Assembly (NCBI GenBank): GCA_002105175.1
Contig: MCGE01000053.1
Coordinates: 62,001 to 126,000, forward strand
From: Absidia repens
Lineage: Eukaryota; Mucoromycota; Mucoromycetes; Mucorales; Cunninghamellaceae
Reading direction: 5' to 3'
DNA: 64,000 bases
The position numbers and the translations under genes are program-made. Positions 36,363-48,413 of the stretch are shown piece by piece. The notes beneath the pieces are model-generated. The model saw nothing but the letters and a program-made list of their open reading frames with translations, was not told the origin of the DNA and searched no databases. Within the stretch, counting starts at the first letter, position 1, and each line of letters starts with the position of its first letter.

Positions 36363-36439
36363 GATGTAGTTGAACGGAAAAAAAAAGAAAAAAAAAAAAG
36401 GAAGAGGAGGTTGACAAATAATTGACAGAATGAATGATG

Positions 36440-36456
36440 AATGACTCGGGACTCGT
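36440..36456 (-). promoter_or_regulatory. Conserved upstream motif (ACGAGTCCCGAGTCATT)
   Basis: Family motif with several changes, about 80 bases before the ATG at 36362; TTCGCCC-like sequence lies just upstream. Confidence 0.35.
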
Positions 36457-36803
36457 ATATTAGGGCGAACATAACAAAAAGGCGCTTTACTGTAACACAA
36501 ACGCTCAATGAGATGCCTCACATTTGTTTCATAAATTAATGGGTGAAAGAGTAAAACTGGTAGCCCTTTTTTTATTCCCCAACGATCATAGTATATGTAA
36601 CAGTAAGAAGCTTAAATAAATAGTAGTTTATATAAGAATGGCAGAATGTATAGATTTAGTTATTATGGCAAGCTCCCTTGATGACGTTTGGTTCCTGAAT
36701 TTATTTTTACGGTGGATTTCGTTGATAACCGTCATCGGTGAACCCTAATTCTTTACAATTTTGGAAATTCAAATCCCGCACGCTTTTTTTTTCTTTATTT
36801 TTT

Positions 36804-37920
36804 TGCTGATGGTCTCTCCCTCTTGATCCTTTTTAATTCCTTCACCATTTTGGACTTCTTCAGACAATGGTGATCTTAGGTCAATGTTAGGACTAGTTTA
36901 GAAGTGTTTTCAGAACAGGGATGACAAGATGCATGGGGAAGCCCTTTCATTTTGGATCTAGAATGTGAAGACCTCCGTTAATCAGTTGAACTTTTTTTTT
37001 CTGTCTTCATTAGCTTAGTTTAGTGTTTGTGTATCAAAAGTGTGCATACACATCTGAATAAAATATGTATCTTTTTACGTAGCTTTATTGAATATATTAT
37101 GTCCCCATTCATCTTTCTCATGTCTTGCACAAGAGAGATCCCTTTTTACTATTGTCTTTCTTTTGGTTATTGTTGACGGTTGTTATGTGCTTTAATAAAA
37201 GATATCCAAGCACAGCTCTTTCTTAGTCTCCTTACAGTATATACAGGTACTTTTTTACAGCTGTACCTTTAGAAAGAGCTTCGCCATTTCTTCAAATCTC
37301 TTAGTCTATTCCCTCATTGCCTCTCCAATAGATCCTTTCATCTAGTGCCTTGTTACAGACAATCCCCTTCTCGTATTCGGCTTTAGTATCTACCAGTATG
37401 CTTCTATTAAATATGTCCTTTTTAATAAATTTTGCAGTACCTTGCTTCATAATAAAAAAATACCTCTTATTGTAGCTATTTTGTGGTTTCGTCTTAGTAA
37501 ACACTAGGCCCTTTTATTTGACCCCCACCGATAATTAGTTTTCCCTCGGCCCCCCCATCATCGGGTTAGAAACTGACTTGATCATATTTATAACTACTTG
37601 ACTTTCAACAATAACCTTAGTCGTGCTCTGCCAATTATATATAAATGAAATCTAGGTTGTGCTTTTGAAGATAATCATTATCACTATAGAGTAGATTACA
37701 TTTGCTTTCTTGCCTATATATTTTCAGGAACCAAAAGAGCTACCAAGTAGAATGCCCTGCTAACTGAACAATCAACCTCCAACAGCTGTCTACGCCATAT
37801 TATTTATCTTGGCCCTCACCTATTGTATAAACTATCATCGCAAGAAAATAAGAAAACGAGTACTGGAAGAAAGTCAGTGGTGGGTATTTATTCATTCAAA
37901 ACAAACGTATGGTAACTCAT
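36804..37920. other. Head-to-head spacer of pair 4 with repeat part B
   Basis: Part B in minus orientation at about 36804-37080 (core ATGCATGGGGAAGCCC near 36930), then pyrimidine-rich AT sequence. No gene was seen. Confidence 0.45.
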
Positions 37921-37971
37921 TGAGTTTTTGTGCTACTAGCAAACACCGTTTTGTTATGTTCCTTATATAGA

Positions 37972-37986
37972 CGTGCCCCGAGCCAT
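37972..37986 (+). promoter_or_regulatory. Conserved upstream motif CGTGCCCCGAGCCATT
   Basis: Exact family motif about 68 bases before the ATG at 38052, even though the gene itself is broken. This suggests recent inactivation. Confidence 0.5.
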
Positions 37987-38051
37987 TCTTTTTCATCCAT
38001 AGTTTGCAAACAAGCTCCATTTTTCTTTTCTTTTCTTCGTTTCACCTCATC

Positions 38052-40333
38052 ATGACGGCCGACGACCCAGTGGATCACCTTGGCGAAGGTAAATATCAAA
38101 AAATAAAATAAAATAAGCGTCCATTTTTGCGATGACTGTATCATATGTAAATTTTTCAATATAGCAGTCCTTGTATTGACTGATATCACTTTTCCTCTTC
38201 TCATACCAAATATTCTCGGTTCAAAGGCATTCAGCCACGACCGAAGAAAAAAAAGCCATTCCAAGTTGTTCTTGTGGACATTGAAAAAGCCGCAAAAATA
38301 AAATGATCCACTGTGTGAAGAAGACTCTCGAGGATGACGATTTGGAATTTGTGGCGTTATCTTACCGTTGGGGTGAATTACACGAGACTCTGATCTATAC
38401 TGGCGTTGGTTACACGGCATCCGTCACATCGTTTGCCTTGGATGATTTTTACGAGCTTTGCTATATGATGACGTTGGAACCAGATTTAACAGATATCAAG
38501 TATATGTGGGTGGATGCCATCTGTGTGGATCAACGTCCATCGAAGCGAAAAGCCATCATTTATCAAATGAGCAATATCTATGAACGAGCCACGTATATTT
38601 TAGCCGTGCCCGATCTTCACCTGACTTACTTGAAAGAAATATCTATCAAAATAACGAAATCATACAAGGTGCCAAGAAATATTGTGTATATATTTACCAT
38701 CTTATTGATGGAAACAGCTCCCAACTCGCTGCCATGGAAAAGGAGTTCCTTGATGACGCCAACATACCATCCAATCCCCCTGAAATAAGGTCATTACTGC
38801 TTAAATACACGGACCATTTTGCGCATGCCTTTATGAATTTGGAATACCATATGGATTATTATTGCCCTATGCGATCTCTTGATTACGTCTACGAGAGCAC
38901 CAGTCATCATGATCATTGGCGAAATTGGATAAAACGCATCAGCAGCAGCAGCATTAAGAAGACGATGGGTGGATTACACAAATGCCACGAAACGGTTTGT
39001 CCTTTACAATTATTTTCTCAAAAGGACAACACAACAACATGGGAGCAACGGGAAGAGTTCAACACGTCTCATTGGAAATCAAGGTCATTGAAAGAAGCAC
39101 CAGTATACGACAATCGCTGGAATTTTTGACAGATCTCATCAGGTATTGGTCGTCTCGTGTGTGGGTGGTCAGTGAATTTAACATTGTCAAAAAGAAAAAC
39201 AACCTCAAATATTGGTTTGTTCAACTCTCCTACCCTTCTAACTACTATGATTCTGACAGCGAAGTAGACAATGTGATCATGGTGGACGAGAGTTTCCACT
39301 TTTTCAAATTCGACTTTAAGGACACATCTTTTTCGGATGCGATGCTGAAGACGCCTTGCTACGGCAACACAGATATGGCAGAACGAACGAGATCCTATTC
39401 GACCAATCCGATTTATTTATACTTCCATTATATAATGGTCCATCAATTAAGTCAACAAACGTTTCTGGAGATGATTCTAAAGTCCAAGGCCAGTAGAAAC
39501 GGTACGTTTTAACAAATACACACACAAAAAAAAAATAGACTTGGTTTTAAGAAAATGGTTCTATGTACCTATACTTTTTTTTTTTTTAATAAAAAATAGA
39601 GGACTGGTTTTATAGTGTTTTACCATTGTCAGAGTATGCCCCCAGGCAAACGGAGGTATCTCATTGGGCAATCCATAGTATGGTGTCTGTCAAATTAAAA
39701 CTCTACGAAATCATGACCACGAGAGACAAATTGGCTCTCCTTTTTTGGTCCGCCGACCACGAAGCCATCAAAAATGGTGTCCTCCCGACATTTACAACAT
39801 CGACATTGCCACCGGAGATCGACAGGGATTTTCCTTCATGTTTTATGGGTATCCATTTCTGCAATTTCGACTTGGATGACCCATCCACCGTGTTTCTTCA
39901 TCGTCATGATCAAGCCGACAACAATGAAGAAGAAGACGACGACGATGATGGTGATGGTGGGTCGAACCAATTGTACCATTGCCTACGTTTGAAACCGAAA
40001 GAATATTATGTGACCGACATCGAGTCTGATTTAGATGACTCTCTGGATTGTATTACAATATGTAAACCATTTTGTAAGCAATTTAACATCAATTATGCTT
40101 CTTTTGCTAAGGTATATATTCCTATTTTTCAAAATGCTGATTTGGAAGATATCTACGATAAGCGGCGATTGCATTTTTTGACTTTAGTTGGATGTTTTGC
40201 CACGAACAAATGGATAATAGTATCTGACGCTCTCCGGCAATATGTTGATTATATCAGATATCTATGTTATAAAACGCATTGTAATGACGACCAATTGGAT
40301 AATAAATCGGTTGACTTTTTTGATATCTATTAA
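38052..40333 (+). pseudogene. HET-domain protein, subfamily II, copy 3, several frameshifts
   Basis: Exon 1 (38052-38088, MTADDPVDHLGE) is clean. The usual ATAG-ACTTATC acceptor is lost; homology restarts at CCACGACCGAAG near 38235. Base losses occur at about 38297-38303 (KAAK, then a new frame at MIHCVKK), at about 38650 (ISIKIT instead of SIKNN) and at about 39080 (WKSRSLKE instead of WKSKVIERS). Exon 3 (39600-40333) is fully open, with LSEYAPRQTEVSHW, Asp/Glu linker, LRLKPKEYYVTD, LTLVGCFATNKW and the end VDFFDIY. HET blocks FVALSYRWGE, YMWVDAICVDQ and RVWVVSEFNIVKKK remain readable. An open exon 3 beside a broken exon 2 may mean separate constraint or simply chance. Confidence 0.8.
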
Positions 40334-41029
40334 AACTATATATTATCTTTTTTTTTTTTTTTGTGCGTGTGTGTGTGTCTGATCGATTCATTTAACAAAT
40401 ATCCATTTGATGACTTGACTATGAATAGAATGCTGACATTTTATTTCGAGAAGATGTATACTGATTTTCTAGAGAGCCACTAGAAAGGATAATAGGATAT
40501 ATTGAATCGAAATGATGATTTTGGATTTGAAATCCGCCTATCAATGTAGTTTTTCATCGTAAATGAACAATATGAAACTGCCACTAGATTAGCTTGGTGT
40601 TTAGTTTATCCCAGTTCTCATATTTACATCTAAATAAAATACGGCTTGCCTTCTTCACCATTATTCTACATATCACATCTAGTGCCTTTAATTTGTCCTG
40701 TAGGAAATGTGCAATAAAATGCGGAAATAATGACTGGTACGTGTATGTATGTGTATATAACTGTGCATAAAAAGAGTCTTTTAAGCTACTTCGTCTGGCC
40801 ATCAGACTCAGCACCACAAAACACAGCAGCATTTGTCTTTTTTTTTTCTCTTTGTTGCTTTTGTATTTTTATGGCGATATCATAATCACTACTTTTGTCT
40901 GACGGCGCAAGGAATAACAAATACCCAACATATATTTACCCCATCATCAGAAGAGAAAAAACAACAGAAACAGTTCAAAGTCCGTCCACACGAAATACTT
41001 GTTTGCTCCCGGTTTCTCTTTTTCTATGC
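40334..41029. other. Gene-free stretch
   Basis: Contains GTGTGTGTGT near 40366 and a degenerate repeat B tail (TTAGCTTGGTGTTTAGTTTA near 40588, then AATAAAATACG). Nothing coding is supported. Confidence 0.4.
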
Positions 41030-41507
41030 GTGGTAGACTTTGTCTGTATCAAGAAACCGATTCTCGCATGAAATGGCGTCATGCCACCAAAGATGACATG
41101 CCGGGAAAAGACCCTGATTTCTGCAGGCACTTTGCATGAATTTCGTTTTAAACGCCGCATCGCCAAATGGCGTATGCTAGGCGCACGGATAGTCTAGCAC
41201 AGGTAACGTCGCTCAAAATTCTGAAGCGGTATTTTAAAATGTCATTTGCCCCTTGGCAATCATAATGAGAAGATTTTGACAATGGATGCTCCAAAAAGTT
41301 ATCTGTAAAATAAAATGGTATTGTCGATCTGGAGTTATGTCCTTTTTTTTGGCCTATGGAATGAGAGAGGATAAACATAAACAGGGAACTCGACTATTTT
41401 ATTATCTTTCATGTGATTAATTATGGCACTCTAGAGTATAGAAGGTGTACAGAGCCATTCATTATACCGCATGGACAATGCATGTTGTGCAAAAAAAAAA
41501 AAAAAAA
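41030..41507 (+). repeat. Repeat part A copy ending in an A tract
   Basis: From TAGACTTTGTCTGTATC through CATGAATTTCGTTTTAAACG (about 41135) to GCATGGACAATGCATGTTGT (41469-41488) and the A tract that also begins the next HET cassette. Confidence 0.7.
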
Positions 41508-41742
41508 ATAGCTTATCCTCTCTCATTAAATTCAATACATTTAATTATCCTATGTCAACTAAACCGCATGTTGATGCTATGACACAATAATGGAACAGTA
41601 ATGCATGATAGATATAAATGATTGAACATTTTATCATCAAGCCAAGGTATAAAACAATAATTGGTTGCTTTCCAAGTATGTATGTGTTTATTAAATCAAT
41701 CACCGTACAAATATTAAACGATACCACATCTTGGGTTTTTTT

Positions 41743-44045
41743 TTAGTAGATATCAAAAAATGTAACAGGAGGCTTAATATCGCTGTTCTTGTCGATGTAG
41801 TCGTCGTCGTAGCCATGACATATAACACGATCTCCCTTGTCGGCAAATAGAATGGGTTCAGGTGACAGAATCCATTTGTTTCTAACAAAACATCCGATCA
41901 AAGTGAGGAACACTTGTCGATCTTTACGAGGAAATGACCATTTCACATGGATGGAATACGTTTTCTTCAGTTCTGTAAGTGGGATAGAAACAATGTCAAA
42001 AGTACGCGTAGAAGCATCATCCTCATCATCAGAATGGAGGCCAAGGCGTTTAAAAATTGGCGACTTGTTGAGCGTGATGCTATGAATTTTGCTGCGCCCA
42101 TCTTCGTTGTGTTTTACCACATAATATTCTTTCGGTTTCAAACGTAAATAGTGTTGGTGCCAATCACCACTGTCCTCTTCATCATCATCGTCGTTGTCAT
42201 CACTATCATTGTTGCCATTGTTGTTGTTAGTTTCTTTGTGATGATGATAAAGCATAATGGTGGATGGATCTTTTACGTTAAAATTCGAAAAAGCTATGTC
42301 GGGATTATTGATTTGATGACAAAGGTCGGATGTCGAAGTTAAAGTCGATGTTGCAAAGGTTGGTAAAACATCGCCATATATCGTAAGCTCATCACCAGAC
42401 AAAAATAGCAGTGCTAATTTATCTCTTGTGTGCATGATTTCGTAGAGTCTCAATTTCACGGTTAGCATGGTGTTGATTTTCCAATGCGACACCTCCAGTT
42501 TTCTGTCTTGATATGGTGAGAATGGCAAAATACTGTAAAATCGATCCTCTAATGAATTTTAAAATAAAAAAATAAAAAAGAATGTAAAATCTTTTTTTCT
42601 AAAATAAAGACGGGGTAAGGTTCGTTTTTTGTTTCAACTTACCATTTTTACTCGCTTTGGAAATCAGAATGTTCTGCAGAAACGTTTGTCGACTGAGTTG
42701 ACTGTGTAAAGTATAATGAAAATGGATGTACACTGGGTTGGAAGTTCCTCTTCTTGTCGAGCGTGTTCTAATTTCGTTTTCGTAGTAATCAACTTTCATA
42801 CTGGTGTCTGAAGAATTGTTAAAATCAAATTTGAAGAAGTTGAATTTTTCGCCGCCCTCCATGTCATTATACGTCTTATATGCTTGGTAGTAAAGACCCA
42901 ATTGAGTGAACCAATATTTGAGGTTGTTTTTCTTTTTGGCGATATTGAATTCACTGATCACCCACACACGCGTAGACCAATCCTTGATGAGCTCCACCAA
43001 AAATTCCATTGATTGTCGAATACTGTTGCTTCTTTGAAGGATCTTGGATTTCCATTGAGTCTCACCGAATTGACAGTCTTCATCATATGTTGTTGAATCG
43101 ATACCATTAGAATGAAACAAGGCTAGAGGACAAATCTTTTCGTCACACTGATGTAATTCTCCATTCGAATTCTTGCTGCTCCCTTTTATCCCAGTTTTCC
43201 AATGTTGATCACGCTCTTGATTGGTGGTGGTTTCGCAGAGGTGATCGAGGGCCAGTACAGGACAATAGATCCTATGATACTCGTTGTATTTCATTAAACC
43301 ATATGCAAAATGATTCGTGTTTTGAAGCAGCAATTGTCTTAATGCAGGAGGATCTTTTGGCACTTTGGCATCATCGAGGAATGCTTCATCCAAGGCGTCG
43401 AGTTGGGACGTATGCCCGTGAAGAAGGTGATAAAGATACATATGGTAGTTGTCGGAGCCCTCGATGATGTCTTTATTTTTGATCGATACGTCTCTCAGGT
43501 AAGTCACATGAAGATCGGGTACTGCTAATATATATGTGGCGCGATCGTAGATATTGCTCATTTGGTGAATGGTTGCTTTTCGTTTTGCCGGGCTTTGATC
43601 CACGCAGATAGCATCCACCCATACATAATTAATATGCTTTGTGTCCGATTCGATGGTCATCATTTCGCAGAGCCGATAAAAATCATTTAAATCAAACGAT
43701 GTGATGGTTGCTGTGTAACCAACGCCAGTGTCGATTAGCCTCTCGTGTAATTCGCCCCAACGGTAAGATAAAGCAACAAATTTCAAATCGTTTTCTTCGA
43801 GGCGCTTTTTAACACAGTGGATCACTTTGTCTTCGGCAGCCTTTTTAATGTCGACAAGAACCACCTGAAATGGCTTTCTCTGTCGTGGCTTGGTGTCTTT
43901 GAGTGATAAAAAAAAAAAAAAAAAAAAAAAAAAAACGTCATATCAGTCAATATGGGGTTGGTGTAGTAAAAAATGTTTACAAAAATGTACGCTGGTTTTT
44001 GATATTACCTTGACCGAGTTTATCAGCTGTTTCGTCGATCGTCAT
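41743..44045 (-). CDS. HET-domain protein, subfamily I, copy 5, altered intron 1 acceptor
   Basis: Exon 1 44009-44045 (MTIDETADKLGQ), exon 2 42643 to about 43896, exon 3 41743-42548. All frames are open and the HET blocks intact. The usual ATAG-AC at the start of exon 2 is replaced by a ~28-base T tract (in the gene strand), leaving TTATCACTCAAAGACACC. The next AG, in TCAAAG, is in the same phase: using it would give ...KLGQ-D-TKPRQRKPF, 698 residues, lacking only five residues. That rescue is inference. Exon 3 has LEVSHWKINTM, a long Asn/Asp linker, LRLKPKEYYVVKHNEDG, a long variable segment (TELKKTYSIHVKWSFPRKD), LTLIGCFVRNKW and VTFFDIY. Confidence 0.75.
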
Positions 44046-44118
44046 GATGTAGTTGAACGAAATAAAAAAAAAAAAGAAGGAAAAGGAGGGAGAAAAATAA
44101 CTGACAGAATGAATGATG

Positions 44119-44135
44119 AATTACTCGGGTTGCGT
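44119..44135 (-). promoter_or_regulatory. Degenerate upstream motif (CGCAACCCGAGTAATT)
   Basis: Family motif position about 80 bases before the ATG at 44045, but with more changes than elsewhere; GTTCGCCCGAATA lies upstream. Confidence 0.3.
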
Positions 44136-44477
44136 ATATTCGGGCGAACATGACAAAAAGGCGTTTCACTGTAACACAAACACTCAATGAGATGCCCCAC
44201 CTTTGTTTCAAATCAATGGGTGAAAGGCAATACAGATAGTCCTTTTTTATTGCCCAACAATCATAGTATATGTAACAGTAAGAAGCTTTAATGAATAGTA
44301 GTTTATATAATAATGGCAGAATATCTCGGTTCAGTTATTATGGCATACTCCCTCGATCACTTTTGGTTCCTGAATTTATTTTTATGGTGCATTTCATGTA
44401 TAACCGTCATCAAGGAACCTTAACTCTTTATAATTTGGAATTTCAAATCCCGCACGGCCCTTTATTTTTTTTTTTTT

Positions 44478-45391
44478 ACAATCATCCCTCATGTGTTGGC
44501 AACGAGAATCTACAACAATTCATCCGCCCCATGATGGAATACGGCCTCGCTATGACTATCACCTCACAACAATCAATCAACAAACTCGAATCCACCCAAT
44601 CCACCTGCCTCCGCCGAATATATGGAGCCCACAACAGATCTTCCACCCGAATCATGCGCCATCTCACCAACACACCCTCCATGACCGAACGCTTCCACAG
44701 CCTCCAACTCAAGTATGTCCATCGCATGTCATATCAGCCCGATGACACCCTTGTTTCCACCATGACCACCTTGATGGATCCCCCACGCACGAAACCCGGG
44801 ATATGGCACAAACTGATCAAGCAACCTCTTGCCTCCCGCCTACCATATGATGAAGATTCTTATATCTACACCCCGGACATGATCAAGATGTACCGTCTAG
44901 AGTTGCTGAATGCTCTCCATCCCCAATTTACCCTACTCCAACAATGCCGTCCAACGAACAAAGTTGACCTGATCATGCTCATCCCCATGTTGCCTCGCGT
45001 CCGGAGTCGCTGTATTCGCTGGCGTTTAGGTTGGTTGTCTGGCGGAATGCCGAAGCCTTGTCACTGCGGTACCACGATCACAAAGAAACATTTCATCCAA
45101 TGCCGCCATTTTCACTCCCGCCTTCGCATATCCTTTGCTACTGCAGACGATCCTCTCTCCTTCCTTCTCAACCGCCTCCCGTCCCAACCACCTCGCGCAC
45201 GGTTAACCATCAACCGTTGGAATCGCTCCTGGCCCATTATCTGCACGCTCCTCTTAGAAATGGAATACCTACAGCATCCCACCCATGTTGAACCCACCGA
45301 CACAGACACCCATGACCCCTTCCTTCTATGGATCGACCGACATGCTCACCCTAGACCCACCCCTCCTCCTTCCCTCCCTCCGCTCACCTAG
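44478..45391 (+). pseudogene. 5'-truncated LINE (non-LTR retrotransposon) reverse transcriptase C-terminus
   Basis: An open frame starting abruptly after the T tract reads RPMMEYGLAMTITSQQ, LESTQSTCLRRIYGAH, MTERFHSLQLKYVHRM, CIRWRLGWLSGGMPKPCHCG and TTITKKHFIQCRHFH. The R-P-x-M-E-Y-G motif and the C-x-C-x7-H-x3-C cluster are typical of the end of LINE reverse transcriptases. It ends at TAG 45389-45391, followed by a T-rich 3' region. The sequence is much richer in C (CCC/ACC codons) than the HET genes, which marks a different origin. The palm domain and endonuclease are missing. Confidence 0.75.
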
Positions 45392-45559
45392 TGTAGCCCG
45401 TTAGTACACTCGTTTATTATTATTTTTTTCTCTTTCTTTTTTCTTTTTACTCTTTTCTTTTATTCTCACCTGGTTTATCCATTGTACCACCGCCAATCAG
45501 TCCTCCTTCTCTATACATATCTCCTTCCCTTTTTATTCCTTACCCCTAGGATTTTTTTT

Positions 45560-46952
45560 GGGGATTGCTCCATTTCAGAGAAATTCTCTGAACTTTTTCA
45601 GAGATTTCAGAGAAATTTCAGAGATTTCAGAGAAATTTCAGAGATTTCAGAGATTTCAGAGAAATTCTCTGAGCCATCAGAGAAATTTTTTTTCTCCGGA
45701 ATCTCAGATAGATTACACAGAACAACCGTACCACCATGCATTGTATCGGCGATGGTTGAAATTATACTGCGCGAGAGCATTGTGTCAAAACAGGACGTTA
45801 TTTATTCTATGTGTGATGAATAAAAAATAATAGATATATTTACATAAAAAATATCAGAAGCTTCGATTTACAACTAGCTGTTTAGAGTAGGGACGAATTA
45901 ATGTAGTATAGTATTAGTAATTCATATTATTTTCTATCGTATCCAATAAAAAACAAAAGCATTTAAATTTGGACATGGCTTTTACAAAGTGAAGGTATGA
46001 TACACGTAAAGAAGTATCATTTTAGAGGGACAAAGAGCTACGTACAATGTCAAAATGAATAAGTTTAATATAGTGTTCAACTTGGGTATGATTCAAAGGT
46101 TATTTTTAAAAAAAAATGTATACTTTATTGAAGTACTGCTTAAATTGGCATAAACTGGTGGAATGGTCAACTTGCTAATCTAAAGGATGAGGTGACGAAT
46201 GTAAAAACGGGGTCTCTACACTAGAAGACAAAACACACCGTATGAAAGAGGCAAATTGGTACTAAATGGTAAAAAGACGAGGTCTAATTTATTCATATGT
46301 AGATAAAACCTATCACAAACTAATACGAAGCTAAACTAATGGCAGTTTCATGACGCTCATCTCTTAAGATGAATGTCCTAATCTAATGGTGGGTCCGGGA
46401 TCTTCAATCCAAAATGAAAGAGTTTCCCCATGAATGTTTATATTGCATTTTTCAAAATGCCCCTGAACCAAGTTCTAACCACTAATCCAAGTTCATCCTT
46501 TCTACCACAACCACTTCCCCGTTGGCTGCAATACATATCCAGACTGCACCCATTGTTGCCTGAGTTTCTGGAGATTGCAAACCCATTTCTTCTAGCAAAT
46601 GCTTTGACGTCTTGCACCATACTATCTTTGGTAGGGTAGACTTTTCCAATAAGAACATGACTGATCATGATAATACTAATAATAGTGGATGTGGATGTTT
46701 TGATAATAATATAAATGCAAAAAAACGCGACAGTGGAGAAAGAAGTAATTGTCACACTTCAAATTTAAAGTGCAGTATAATTTCAATCATCGCCGATACA
46801 ATGCATAGTGATACGGTTGTTCTGTGTAATCTATCTGAGATTCCAGAGAAAAAAAATTTCTCTGAAATCTCTGAAATCTCTGAAATTTCTCTGAACTTTC
46901 TCTGAAATCTCTGAAAAAGTTCAGAGAATTTCTCTGAAATGGAGCAATCCCC
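45560..46952 (-). mobile_element. Internally deleted MULE relative 1
   Basis: Ends GGGGATTGCTCC (45560) and GGAGCAATCCCC (to 46952), each followed inward by repeated TTTCAGAGA units, a variant of the TCAGAGG units of the 14-kb element. Flanked on both sides by eight T (45552-45559, 46953-46960), compatible with an 8-bp target duplication. On minus, from 46665, it encodes MISHVLIGKVYPTKDSM...VKAFARRNGFAIS..., matching the N-terminus of the MULE transposase, which then stops. The interior holds repeat B sequence at about 46300-46440. Confidence 0.75.
46480..46665 (-). pseudogene. N-terminal fragment of MULE transposase
   Basis: Listed in minus-strand order (46665 down to about 46480). About 60 residues align with residues 1-60 of the 14-kb transposase: MISxxLIGKxYPxxxSM, DVKxFAxxNGFAIS and MxCSQ. 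The catalytic part is absent. Confidence 0.65.
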
Positions 46953-47039
46953 TTTTTTTTAGGCTCTCATATTCTATTTTGAACCCAGCTGGGCAAATTA
47001 TGACTTGACAGTCTCAGTGCCATTAAACAGCAAAAAAAA

Positions 47040-48126
47040 TAAAAAATAAAAAATTCGTCCTCTCTCCCTCTTGATCCTTTTTTCTTCCTTCACCATTTTG
47101 GACTCCTTCAGACAATGGTGATCTTCGGTCAGTGGCAGGGCTATTTTAGTAGTGTTTTCAAATCAGGGATGACAACATGCATGGGGAAACCCTTTCATGT
47201 TGGATCTAGAAATCTGATGACACCGTTAGTTGGCTTTTTGGAGTCTCCATTAACTTAGTTTAGCTTTAGTTTGACCATAGTTTGTATTCATATTTCAATA
47301 AAATATATATCTTTTTTTTTTCACACACTTCCATAAAAAAAGCCCCATTAGTTCTTCTCCCATGATTTTTGCAAATAGATCCCTGTTTTACTACCATTAC
47401 CACTTTTGATTAGTGTTGACTGTTGCTATTCTTCAAGAAAACTAACTCTTGCATCTCTCTTATGCCCTGCATAGTATACATTAGATCTCTCTCTCTTTTT
47501 TTTTTTTTACAATCGTTCTTCCCATGTGTAATGATGAACATTCTTTAGATCTCCTTCAGATTGCCTCCATTACTCCACGCCCCGCGTGTTACAATGAACC
47601 CGTCTCGATTAGCTTTTAGTATCTACCAATATGCTTCAATAAAGTATATCATTTTTATGTACTATTATCGGATTCTTCAAATTATTAATAATGGTGCTAT
47701 TGTAATTGTTTTGTGAGTGTTCTACTATCATAAACACTTTCTTTTTTGTTCATGTACTACAGATGCCTTTTTTTTTTTTTTTTACTGAAGTGTCAGGGAA
47801 AAGTGAGCAATCTCAGGTCACTTACTATTGAATATTATTGTGCTCTGACTCGATCAATCATATATTGATGAATCTAGCTCCGTGTTGTGTGTGTGTGCAG
47901 CCACCGCCAAAGAAGCCACATTGTACTACTTTCTAGCTTAGCTACGACTACTCTCTCAGCACTACCCCTCTGTCAAAGACCTCGTCGTTGGTTAAACAGT
48001 TTTTTTTTTTTTTTTTTAGACCACTTGGTCCTATTCCAGGTCTTTATATTCATATCAAACAACCCAGACTGCGTCGCTAGTGTCATCTCCAGTAGGCTGA
48101 ACATACTTGTATATTTTATCCAGCTC

Positions 48127-48162
<36 letters not shown>

Positions 48163-48362
48163 CTATACAAATATCAAGGTGGTGCATGCAACGAAATCTT
48201 CATTCCAGATCTCTAAAAATGGGTTATGTATTCGAGATTCGATTGGCTTTAGCTTTTCAGGAACGGTACAAAGGTTTCAATGGCAACAATCTTCATCAAG
48301 ATGACAAAAATCACTGCCAAACAATAAATTATGCCTTATATTTTACTAGACAATAATAAATT

Positions 48363-48413
<51 letters not shown>

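Larger units (their letters stand above)
33902..36803 (-). repeat. Subfamily I gene cassette bounded by A/T tracts, fourth copy
   Basis: The A tract at about 33904-33930 has outer flank CACCCCTCGAACC, the end of block D. The promoter side has T-rich sequence at about 36783-36802, next to GCTGATGGTCTCTCC. Confidence 0.5.
41490..44477 (-). repeat. Subfamily I gene cassette bounded by A/T tracts, fifth copy
   Basis: The A tract at 41491-41508 is joined to repeat A. The promoter-side T tract at about 44465-44477 is joined directly to a LINE fragment instead of the GCTGATGCTCTC flank seen elsewhere. Confidence 0.5.
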
